From: Desulfobacter vibrioformis DSM 8776
GTDB lineage: Bacteria; Desulfobacterota; Desulfobacteria; Desulfobacterales; Desulfobacteraceae
Assembly (NCBI RefSeq): GCF_000745975.1
Contig: NZ_JQKJ01000012.1
Span: 62,001 to 126,000, forward strand
DNA length: 64,000 bases
Direction of reading: 5' to 3'
Shown here one piece after another: positions 55,041 through 62,456 of the stretch. The translations under genes were made by a program, and so were the position numbers. The notes beneath the pieces were generated by a model. It saw only the letters and a list, made by a program, of their open reading frames with translations, ran no database searches and was not told the DNA's origin. Position 1 is the first letter of the stretch. Each line of letters opens with the position of its first letter.

Positions 55041-55250
55041 TCTCCATGGTCCTTTACTCTTCTGATGATCCTTCGGGCGTTTCTGCCCAAGCGTGTCTTC
55101 ATCCTGACAATTCAGTCCCAAAGCATATAGTCATTACCACAATTCATTGTGAATGAAAACATTGATTCACGGCGGTGCAACTGCCGTGAACATCGCTGTT
55201 TACCAGCGGTAGGGTGGGCACGCGTTTTGTGCCCGCCGGTTGTCCTGATT

Positions 55251-55395
55251 CAATGTTATAAAGTTAAGATGCTTCCGAATTAAAACCATGAAGAGCATGA
55301 AGGACATGAAGATTGATTTTCCGGCATATATTCTTCATGCTCTTCATGTCCTTCATGGTGAAATAAAATACTCAATGCTTAAGTTTATGACATTG
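55251..55395. mobile_element. MITE copy 4 with 10-bp target duplication
   Basis: 145 bp, ends CAATGTTATAAAGTTAAG and CTTAAGTTTATGACATTG. Flanked on both sides by TGTCCTGATT (55241-55250 and 55396-55405), a perfect 10-bp target-site duplication. The interior arms are CCATGAAGAGCATGAAGG and CCTTCATGG, closer to copy 1 than to copies 2 and 3. It ends 9 bp before the end of the PSD-like gene. Confidence 0.9.
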
Positions 55396-55403
55396 TGTCC
55401 TGA

Positions 55404-56768
55404 TTATATCCCGGCGCCGTTAATTTCCGCCGTGGCAATGATACTGCCCAATGGCGTCGGGCTGGAATCATTCCGATGGTTGACTGCGTTGATCGCCCAC
55501 GCTTCAAGACGCACCCGGTCACGTTGGAAGATCATCATGTGCGTTGAGCCGCCAAATTCGAAGTGGCCTATCTTGTCGCCGCGGGTAACTTTGACGGGGT
55601 CATTGCCATCTTCCACGATGTACGGTGAGTTGATAACACATGTCGACACCTCGACCATTCCAATACAGATGAGCGCAACATAACCGCATAACTCGTGCTC
55701 GAAAATGAATATGGCACGGGTCGCCACATGGCCAAGGTAGGGTTGAGATTCAGTGCCCTCCCATGTACCTGGGTCTTCACCCTGCCACGGCCGCTGTGCA
55801 AAGTACGTTCCCGGTTGGACCCACGAGCGGACAAGCTGGCCGTCGAGCGGTGCCTGCCAGCGGTGGAAGTGCGTCGCGGACAGGAACCCCTGGTAGATCT
55901 GACCCCCTTCGAATAGTTTTGCCCACTGTTTTTGTCCCCCGAAGATGTCGAGCAGAGAGTAGTTGACGTCCTTGACCCAGAAACCTGTTTTAAGCGCCAC
56001 TTTGTTCTCGTATTGCCAGGGCGTCGTTTCACAGCCAATGTTGATATTGACGGCCGGGTCTCCATGGAACGGCCGTGCACCCGGTACAAATTCTCTGATA
56101 AAGAATGAGTTCCACGAGTCGTAACCATACCCCGGTGCTTGGGGATCACACACCATTTGATCCCACACGCCCGCAGCCCAGGCACGCTCAGAGATCCATG
56201 ACCCTTCTTTGTCTGGGTCTTTGATGTCCAGCTTGTCGAGCGATTCGCTGCTTTTCAGGAATGTATTCCACGCATTGAGAATGTTTTTAAATTGGAGATT
56301 GAAGGTCTTGTCGTGGAATAATGCGAGACCGGACTCCGTGGCCATTGAGACCGCCAGCAAACCGTTCATTGGCGTGCCAACCATTTCCGTGGCATTAAAC
56401 GAAGGAGAGGTGGATATGATTTCGTTCAGAATCTCAAAAAGGCTGTCGTAGTCTTTGATCCAAAGAACGTCGCCATCCTCGTCCTTGATCTCCTCTCTGG
56501 TCTCTTTGCTGAGCCTGCTGACAACAGCGTTTGCCTCCTCGATCATGGACGTCACCCACATCCGGTAGACACTATGCCGTGTCACCCAATTCTTGAAGTC
56601 CTGAACCTCGGGTCGCATCGGTGCAAGCGTGCCCGCCTCTTTTTTTGCGGCAATGGCGTCGCGCATCGGGACCAGGAACTTGGCGGTGGCCCAGATTCGG
56701 TTGGGAACCCAGAAGCCCATCTGAATGGGACCGGCATTGTCGAGTGTAAGAAGATTGGATTTTGTCAT
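55404..56768 (-). CDS. Large phosphatidylserine decarboxylase-like protein
   Basis: 454 residues. An N-terminal helical domain (about 20-190) precedes a PSD domain. The self-cleavage site is probably GHFEFGGSTHMMIF near 410 (GGST in place of LGST), and the His-rich block ATHFHRWQAPLDGQLV near 300 fits the protease-like His. Pyruvoyl enzymes of this extended type decarboxylate phosphatidylserine or free amino acids. The long form and absence of a membrane anchor suggest a soluble substrate. Its last bases overlap the MITE 4 target duplication. Confidence 0.85.
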   Translation of the reverse strand: MTKSNLLTLDNAGPIQMGFWVPNRIWATAKFLVPMRDAIAAKKEAGTLAPMRPEVQDFKNWVTRHSVYRMWVTSMIEEANAVVSRLSKETREEIKDEDGDVLWIKDYDSLFEILNEIISTSPSFNATEMVGTPMNGLLAVSMATESGLALFHDKTFNLQFKNILNAWNTFLKSSESLDKLDIKDPDKEGSWISERAWAAGVWDQMVCDPQAPGYGYDSWNSFFIREFVPGARPFHGDPAVNINIGCETTPWQYENKVALKTGFWVKDVNYSLLDIFGGQKQWAKLFEGGQIYQGFLSATHFHRWQAPLDGQLVRSWVQPGTYFAQRPWQGEDPGTWEGTESQPYLGHVATRAIFIFEHELCGYVALICIGMVEVSTCVINSPYIVEDGNDPVKVTRGDKIGHFEFGGSTHMMIFQRDRVRLEAWAINAVNHRNDSSPTPLGSIIATAEINGAGI

Positions 56769-57552
56769 TTTGTCCTCCTTTGAAGATTGATGTTACTGCT
56801 GATGTTTGAACTAACCGGGCGTACGATAATCTGAAGGATGCTTTTTGGAATTAAAAACGGTTGAAGCCTTCTCAGTTGAACCCTTCTCAAGGGAGGAGGC
56901 AAGATCTCCTCAGCCGACTATTTTTTAAATTCATGCGCCAGCACTGCTATTGTCCACTTGAGTTTTTGCATCAATGTTGATATGAGTCCTTAGGGTTTGA
57001 TATTATTATATTTTTTGCGAATTCAGTATATATCAAACATCTGGGTTCTAAAGGTTTTTATGATGTAAATTCAAAGAGTTAGTGTGTTATCGGATTCGTT
57101 TCAACGAATCCAGAAAATTAGGTTGAAGAAAATGATCTTCGTTTTTGTCGAGTTTGTCAAGTCGATTATGTCAGTCGAAAAGCCCTGTCTGCAATATTTT
57201 GTCCTTTATAAATTATGGTGTCCGATCACAAAAAATCATACTTGGAGCGGGACAATATCCCCGTTTGGATCTTATAGGCTGCCGGGTTATCCCAAGAAAT
57301 TCTCCCTGGCACTCTTTCACCGGTTGGCCGATTGAATGAATCATTCAGATATGGCATTTTTCTTGCTGAATCCCATTGGGGGGCAAAGTTACAGTTATTC
57401 AGGGAAAGTCCCACTATAGTTGGTTTGTTGGGAACTAAAATTCCAAATCGATAAAACGGAACTATAAGAGATGGGTCAGGCACCTTTCATTTATCTTTGG
57501 TGCATTCGTTTTTTTCCTTTTATCAAATTGTTTGCGCCGATATGGAGTATCA
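56769..57552. other. 784-bp gene-free stretch
   Basis: Between the PSD-like gene and the sigma-54 regulator. Open frames here (for example near 57084-57335 and 57226-57483) lack ribosome sites, show no familiar motifs and overlap on opposite strands, so I do not call them. The region is AT-rich between 56960 and 57080. It should hold promoters for both divergent genes; TGGCAC at 57306 has no matching -12 GC. Confidence 0.45.
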
Positions 57553-58599
57553 ATGATTGTGGCTGACAACAAACAGATTCATCTCAATAAGAAGTACAGT
57601 AGCGCGGATCATACCGGACACCTTCGTGAAAATTACAATTTAGATGGAATCATAGGCCGTTCCAAGGTCTTGGCGGACATACTCAAAAACGCGCTCATGG
57701 TGGCGCCCCTGGATGTTAGTGTGTTGATCACGGGAAAATCAGGAACCGGGAAAACGCAGATAGCCGAGTTGATCCATAAAAACAGTTCACGCAGGAACCA
57801 CCCCTTTGTGGAACTGAACTGCGCTGCCCTGCCGGAAAACCTCATTGAAAATGAACTTTTTGGCTCAGCGGCAGGGGGGCATTCCGGGGCTACGCAGGCT
57901 GTTACCGGCAAGGTTCACGCCGCACGGGAAGGCACCTTGTTTCTGGATGAAGTGGCTGAGCTTCCTGTGGGGGCGCAATCCAAACTGCTTCAATTCCTGG
58001 GGTCCGGGATATTTTATCCCCTGGGATCTTCAAAACCGGTGAAATCCGATGTCCGAATCATCACCGCAACGAATATCAACTTCAGGGAATCCATACAAAT
58101 GAAAAAATTCCGGGAGGATCTTTTTTACCGAATCAATGCGTTTCGGATACATATTCCCCCATTGTCCGAAAGAAAGGCGGACATACCTGACCTGGCCGCC
58201 TTTTTTCTCGCGCAAAGCTGCGAAAAACACGGGTTGGCAAAGACCACGCTCTCATCTTGCGCCTTGAGTACATTGCTGGAAAAAGAATGGAAGGGCAATA
58301 TCAGGGAATTGAAGCATGTGATCGAAGCCGCATCGATCCGGGCTTCCCTGGATGGCAACAGGGAAATCCCCTCTGTTTATCTGGTTTCTGCGGATGACCC
58401 GCTGGATGAGCAAAGTGATGACGCCTCCGATTTCCGGGCAGCCACACGGCAATTCCAGCGGGGGTTCCTGAAAAAGAAGCTGGATAACAGGGGGTGGAAC
58501 ATTTCCCAAACAGCCAGGGACGTATCACTTTCCCGCACGCAATTATACAATCTGATTGATACGCTTCGGATCAAGCGCGAGATGTTCTCAGTGGAATGA
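57553..58599 (+). CDS. Sigma-54-type AAA+ regulator with altered GAFTGA loop
   Basis: 348 residues from ATG at 57553 (GGAG six bases upstream); a TTG at 57532 is less likely. No receiver or sensor domain. Walker A GKSGTGKT at 61-68, Walker B FLDEV near 130-134, and the Arg finger region [12 protein letters not shown]. The loop that contacts sigma-54 reads GGHSGA (108-113) instead of GAFTGA. A Fis-like HTH ends the protein (NISQTARDVSLSRTQLYNLIDTL). It probably controls the novel gene set downstream, perhaps together with the next gene. Confidence 0.82.
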   Translation: MIVADNKQIHLNKKYSSADHTGHLRENYNLDGIIGRSKVLADILKNALMVAPLDVSVLITGKSGTGKTQIAELIHKNSSRRNHPFVELNCAALPENLIENELFGSAAGGHSGATQAVTGKVHAAREGTLFLDEVAELPVGAQSKLLQFLGSGIFYPLGSSKPVKSDVRIITATNINFRESIQMKKFREDLFYRINAFRIHIPPLSERKADIPDLAAFFLAQSCEKHGLAKTTLSSCALSTLLEKEWKGNIRELKHVIEAASIRASLDGNREIPSVYLVSADDPLDEQSDDASDFRAATRQFQRGFLKKKLDNRGWNISQTARDVSLSRTQLYNLIDTLRIKREMFSVE

Positions 58600-58605
58600 T
58601 CCGCG

Positions 58606-60099
58606 TCATTCATCTTCAAATCCCGGGATTATCATGTCCAGCCATTTTTCCGGTGAATGGATAGCGATTTTAGAAAAGATTTCCATGTCAGGATGGTTGC
58701 AGCATCCCACCAATTGATGTTGCCTGAACCCGACGCATTCAGCCATCAAATCCATGCCTGCCCGTTCAAACAGTTCAAGGCTGGCATCAAGGCCTTTCGA
58801 GGCTTTTGCCTTGTCGCCCTTCAGGTGGGCCACACCGGCTTCAAAGGCATGTCCGTAGGCCATTGAATCAATTCTCCGGTCCTTCCGGAGCAACCGACCG
58901 AACCTTGCCGCCCTGCCCAGGAAATAATCTCGATTGGCGGGGCTATCCACTGCAGCAACCAGGTTCACGCGGGCAGTGAGTATCCATGCGTCCAGCCTAG
59001 GAATGTCAAACCGTATAAGGCTGCTTTTATTCATTGTTTTCAAGGTTTTGTCTAATCTTATCAACCCATTTTGGATGTGCCCTTCGTAAACATCGCTATA
59101 AACGAAAATCCGGTGGGCGTAAAACAATTGAACACTGTAAGACCGACCGGCGAATAGCTGTGCCGCCTTAGCCGCCTTTTCCCTGGCCAGTGCCGGATTT
59201 CCCCTGGCGATATCCCAGTACGCACTGAACGTTTCAGCCGCAACCTGCCCCAGGATGTTGCCGGCCTGCCTGGAATCCGTTGATAATTTCCCGCACCGCT
59301 CCAGCAATTCCCTGATGTCTCCCTTTTTTTGCAGCGCATAGAGGCCTGAAATACGACCCGCAGTGATTTCCCATGACACATTTGTGCAGTGGTCCCCCAA
59401 TATGCGCACACCTGTGTCACAAAGCCGGAGCATCTCTTCCCAGCGTGATTCCTTCATGCTGGCCTGGGCGAACGCAATGGACAGCAGTCCTTCCTGGTAT
59501 GGCGTTCGGCATTGTTCAAGGCATTTTTTTGCGGCCATCAACAAGTCCGTTCCCGGCCCGCCCAACCTGAAATTGGCCTGGCACAGCACTGCGCCGGAAA
59601 GCCATAAGCTCCTGGCGATTCGAAAGGAATCACTTGTCTTCAGCGCCAGGAACAGGCTTTTGAGCAGGTAAAACAACCCGGTCATGGGCTCAATGGCAAT
59701 GAATCCCTTTCCTGCGGTAAAGCAGCAGTCCACCATTTCCACTGCCAGGGGATTGTCAAATCCGGTCTTCCCTGGAAAACTTCGGGCAAAGGGCCGGACC
59801 CCCAGTATGAGAAGCTGCCAAAGAAGTCTCATTGCCAGGGGCCGGCCGGTTTTTGGATCCGAGATCCCATGTTTCACCAACAACGGGACCACAAGCGCCC
59901 GGCCTTCGGCAATATGGCCGCATGCCATGGATTCTCCGGCAGCCAGGCGTTTGAGTCTCATGCACTCCAATTTGGAAGTCGACAATTCCGCCGCCTCCAT
60001 GTAAGCCATGGCAGCTTTGATGCAATATCCCGCGCCTGCAAGCGTTTCCGCCTTCCTGACAAGGGTTTTCACTTTAGTTTCACTCTCCCTGGTTGACAA
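58606..60099 (-). CDS. Stand-alone TPR-like protein resembling the C-terminal region of Ser/Thr kinases
   Basis: About 497 residues from a TTG at 60099; GTG at 60072 is an alternative. The whole length resembles the helical-repeat C-terminal half of large myxobacterial-type kinase proteins: LECMRLKRLAAGESMACGHIAEGRALVVPLL at the start, RIARSLWLSGAV, WEEMLRLCDTGVRILGDHCTNVSWEITAGRISGLYAL, and the ending PEKWLDMIIPGF. No kinase or ATPase domain is attached. It faces the sigma-54 gene tail to tail (6 bp apart). A sensory or scaffold role for the downstream system is plausible. Confidence 0.65.
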   Translation of the reverse strand: MSTRESETKVKTLVRKAETLAGAGYCIKAAMAYMEAAELSTSKLECMRLKRLAAGESMACGHIAEGRALVVPLLVKHGISDPKTGRPLAMRLLWQLLILGVRPFARSFPGKTGFDNPLAVEMVDCCFTAGKGFIAIEPMTGLFYLLKSLFLALKTSDSFRIARSLWLSGAVLCQANFRLGGPGTDLLMAAKKCLEQCRTPYQEGLLSIAFAQASMKESRWEEMLRLCDTGVRILGDHCTNVSWEITAGRISGLYALQKKGDIRELLERCGKLSTDSRQAGNILGQVAAETFSAYWDIARGNPALAREKAAKAAQLFAGRSYSVQLFYAHRIFVYSDVYEGHIQNGLIRLDKTLKTMNKSSLIRFDIPRLDAWILTARVNLVAAVDSPANRDYFLGRAARFGRLLRKDRRIDSMAYGHAFEAGVAHLKGDKAKASKGLDASLELFERAGMDLMAECVGFRQHQLVGCCNHPDMEIFSKIAIHSPEKWLDMIIPGFEDE

Positions 60100-60310
60100 A
60101 ATGCGATATCTTTATGTTTAAAGGTTCTGACTGAATTGAATTACCCGGGTTGCAGCAACAAATATGCCGCTCCGGACCCGATAGTATCCAAAAGGGCCGA
60201 CACGGCGGCATTGTCAACTATTTCTTGCAGGTGACAGATTTATTGAACACTTCCAGCCGGCCCATGGAGGGCCAGGACGGTCAGCATATTCATGTATTCA
60301 TTGTTTGCGG

Positions 60311-60441
60311 ATAACCCCCATGGGCCGCAAGCCCGCAACGAACAATGAAACGAAAAACACCGACAATGCGGGGCTGAAATGGGCGCCCCAGGCGCTTCTC
60401 ACTCTTGTTTCCCGTATCTTGTCTCTAGTTTCTTATAAAAA
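60311..60441 (-). repeat. Dispersed GC-hairpin repeat, copy C
   Basis: 131 bp, the reverse complement of the arrangement at 19818-19946 over its full length, including ATAACCCCCATG at the left and TCTAGTTTCTTATAAAAA at the right, and the GGCGCCCCAGGCGC hairpin in the middle. It lies in the gap upstream of the novel four-gene set. Confidence 0.75.
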
Positions 60442-60536
60442 TGATATATCTCCCTGTTTTTTTCCATTCTGGTATACGGATTGCTCTTGTTGTCAGTGAT
60501 CGCGTTTTGGCGGATCTTCTTAAAATCTATAAAAAT

Positions 60537-60590
60537 ATGTCAAAGGAGGTGAAAAAACAAAAAAACCGGATCGAAAATCAAATCAATTAA
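60537..60590 (+). CDS. Possible 17-residue leader peptide
   Basis: A 17-codon frame MSKEVKKQKNRIENQIN lies 70 bp before the first gene of the novel set. An AAAGGAGGTGA sequence, a full match to the 16S tail, overlaps its first codons rather than preceding it. It may be a leader ORF, a ribosome standby site or chance. Strongly basic and polar. Confidence 0.2.
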   Translation: MSKEVKKQKNRIENQIN

Positions 60591-60659
60591 TGTTATTAAA
60601 ATCCAATCATTTTTTGCGTAACGCCTTTGGCTACGTGAAAATCTCACAGGAGGCAAAGC

Positions 60660-61289
60660 ATGGCTCTTTCAGACATCAAACTGAATTTTATCAACAGGTC
60701 AAGTGACGTCAACAACAGCACGGTGGTGGTGTTCCAGCAGAATGTAGCCGAGTCTTTCGGTGAAATCGCCATCGCCTGGAAAGTGATCGAAAACTGCGGC
60801 CGGCTCGACAATCATCCCTTTACGTATCCCTTGAATTTCCAGATCGCGGCCAGTGATTCCTACGGGAATTATACACCGAGGCTGGATGCGGTGGACGGTA
60901 TGGCCTATGAAATGGTGAAGGATACCTCGGGTGATGTGCTCACCGTTGCCAGCGTACCGGCAACCAGCTCTGCGGAGGTGGAGGTGAGAAACAACCTGAC
61001 CCAGGGTGCGATCAATGCCAATATTTACAGAAGCGGTAGACTGCTGGCCGCCAAAACCAATATGGCCCCGGGCCAGAAAGCGGTTTTCCAGTTCCATCCC
61101 CGGATCTATATCGGTGTGGTCAATCAGATCGTGGAATCCGATGTCATGGATTCGGCTGTCATCAAAACGATCAATACGGAACTCAACCTCTTCGGCATCT
61201 CCAGCGCGGATATCGTCATGACCGGCGGTGGCCCCGGCCCCGGCTCACTGCCCTTTGAATTCCACCTGGAAAACATCAATACCATGTAA
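60660..61289 (+). CDS. Uncharacterised GGGPGPGS-motif protein A
   Basis: 209 residues with a strong ribosome site (AGGAGG, 7 bases before ATG). No signal peptide or membrane segment. Predicted beta-rich. Notable motifs: NFINRSSDVNNSTVVVFQQN, AWKVIENCGR (40-49), IYRSGRLLA (122-130), and the end DIVMTGGGPGPGSLPFEFHLE (184-204). It shares AWKVIxNCG, YRSGxLLA and GGGPGPGSxP with the gene at 61842, so the two are paralogues. Similar uncharacterised proteins exist in other bacteria as far as I recall, without known function. Likely an abundant structural or secreted component. Confidence 0.8.
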   Translation: MALSDIKLNFINRSSDVNNSTVVVFQQNVAESFGEIAIAWKVIENCGRLDNHPFTYPLNFQIAASDSYGNYTPRLDAVDGMAYEMVKDTSGDVLTVASVPATSSAEVEVRNNLTQGAINANIYRSGRLLAAKTNMAPGQKAVFQFHPRIYIGVVNQIVESDVMDSAVIKTINTELNLFGISSADIVMTGGGPGPGSLPFEFHLENINTM

Positions 61290-61302
61290 AACCGTTCCGC
61301 AT

Positions 61303-61333
61303 AATACAGGAAGGCGCCCTGCCTTCCTGTATT
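61303..61333 (+). terminator. Intercistronic hairpin
   Basis: Perfect 13-bp inverted repeat AATACAGGAAGGC / GCCTTCCTGTATT with loop GCCCT, 14 bp after the stop of protein A. No T-tract follows, so full termination is unlikely. It looks like an RNA-stabilising or attenuating hairpin that raises the level of the first gene over the next ones. Confidence 0.6.
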
Positions 61334-61409
61334 GCACTGCGACTGCCCGCCTTTGGGTAACTGTCGTGAATATCCCTGTTTCAAAAGGGTATGGTAAAGG
61401 AAAATAAAT

Positions 61410-61814
61410 ATGTCCCAGGAAATAAGTACCAATGAATTGAAATGGCACTCCGGTGACTGGAGAAAGGTTCCCATGAAACAGGAGCCTTATAACGGCCTCG
61501 AAATTACCGGCGTTCCGACATACGATGATGAACACAAATTCGTTTCCGCGACGATCACGGTCAAGGATTTTACAAAAGCGCCCAAAGGCTTGGCAAGTAC
61601 AATGGAAGACGTGACCCTGGCCGACGAATGGGTCAATATTCCTGTACCGGTCACGTCCCCGCCTTCGGACGATTTCACCGTTGATGGGGCCATAAAGCTC
61701 CGGGTCGGCTCAAATGAGATACTGCTGCGGGTGAAACTGGCATATGGGCCTGAGAAAATGCAACGCCAGGAAATCGGGTTTATCGGAGGATTTCCCTCAG
61801 TGTCACCGGCGTGA
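61410..61814 (+). CDS. Uncharacterised 134-residue protein of the novel set
   Basis: 134 residues, ribosome site TAAAGGAAAAT before ATG. No membrane segment or signal peptide. Predicted beta-rich, with a regular alternation of short strands (GLEITGVPTYDDEHKFVSATITVKDFTKAPKG and DGAIKLRVGSNEILLRVKLAYG). No family recognised. Lies between the two paralogues on the same strand with 27 bp to the next gene. Confidence 0.7.
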   Translation: MSQEISTNELKWHSGDWRKVPMKQEPYNGLEITGVPTYDDEHKFVSATITVKDFTKAPKGLASTMEDVTLADEWVNIPVPVTSPPSDDFTVDGAIKLRVGSNEILLRVKLAYGPEKMQRQEIGFIGGFPSVSPA

Positions 61815-61841
61815 TAAAACCCGGTCCAGGGTATTGCCGTT

Positions 61842-62456
61842 ATGTATACCGATCTGACATACATAAATCTGTCCATGGATGCCAATTTGCCCAGAATTAT
61901 TGTGCTGCAAAAAAACCTTGGGCAAGGGGACAACCACCCCCTGATTGCCTGGAAAGTCATCAGGAACTGCGGCTATGAATGGTCCCATCCGATCCGTTTT
62001 GACTGGGGGCTTTCCCTGGGGCTGTCCGATATCCACGGAAATGAATCCCCGAGGATATCTCTGGGGAGAGAAGGCATTCGGCACCAGATGTGCCCGGGAA
62101 CGGGTGGCGGCGTCATTGTGAAGACAGGTTCCGACCCAATGGAAATATCTGTTTCCAATCGAACCGGCAGGGAATCGTACACCGCCAGGATATATCGCAG
62201 CGGCTTCCTGCTTGCCCTCCGTCCCCGGATACTTCCGGGTGAAACGGTGAATTTTCACTTCAACAACACCATTTTAATCGGAACGGGGCTGCGGGTTATC
62301 CAGGGCCAGCCGCTTCCCCCCGGACGGCTTTCGGATTTTAAAACGCAGATTGACTTGTCCGGACTGAAAAAAGCCCGGATTCTCATGTTGGGCGGTGGTC
62401 CGGGCCCCGGTTCCAAACCATTGCGGTTTTTCCTGGAGGGCAGGAAGAAATGGTAA
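61842..62456 (+). CDS. Uncharacterised GGGPGPGS-motif protein B (paralogue of A)
   Basis: 204 residues. Shares with protein A: VVLQ/IVLQKN near 20, AWKVIRNCGYEWSHP (36-50), YRSGFLLAL (118-126), and LMLGGGPGPGSKPLRFFLEG (181-200). The overall order is the same but identity is low outside the motifs, so the duplication is old. Weak ribosome site. The end overlaps the next ATG (ATGGTAA). Confidence 0.78.
   Translation: MYTDLTYINLSMDANLPRIIVLQKNLGQGDNHPLIAWKVIRNCGYEWSHPIRFDWGLSLGLSDIHGNESPRISLGREGIRHQMCPGTGGGVIVKTGSDPMEISVSNRTGRESYTARIYRSGFLLALRPRILPGETVNFHFNNTILIGTGLRVIQGQPLPPGRLSDFKTQIDLSGLKKARILMLGGGPGPGSKPLRFFLEGRKKW

Noticed and set aside
57300-57325. Sigma-54 promoter (TGGCACTCTTTCACC)
   Set aside because: The -24 half is good but there is no GC at the -12 position.
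57084-57483. Overlapping open frames on both strands in the 56.8-57.5 kb gap
   Set aside because: No ribosome site, no recognisable motif, and frames on opposite strands overlap; most likely chance.
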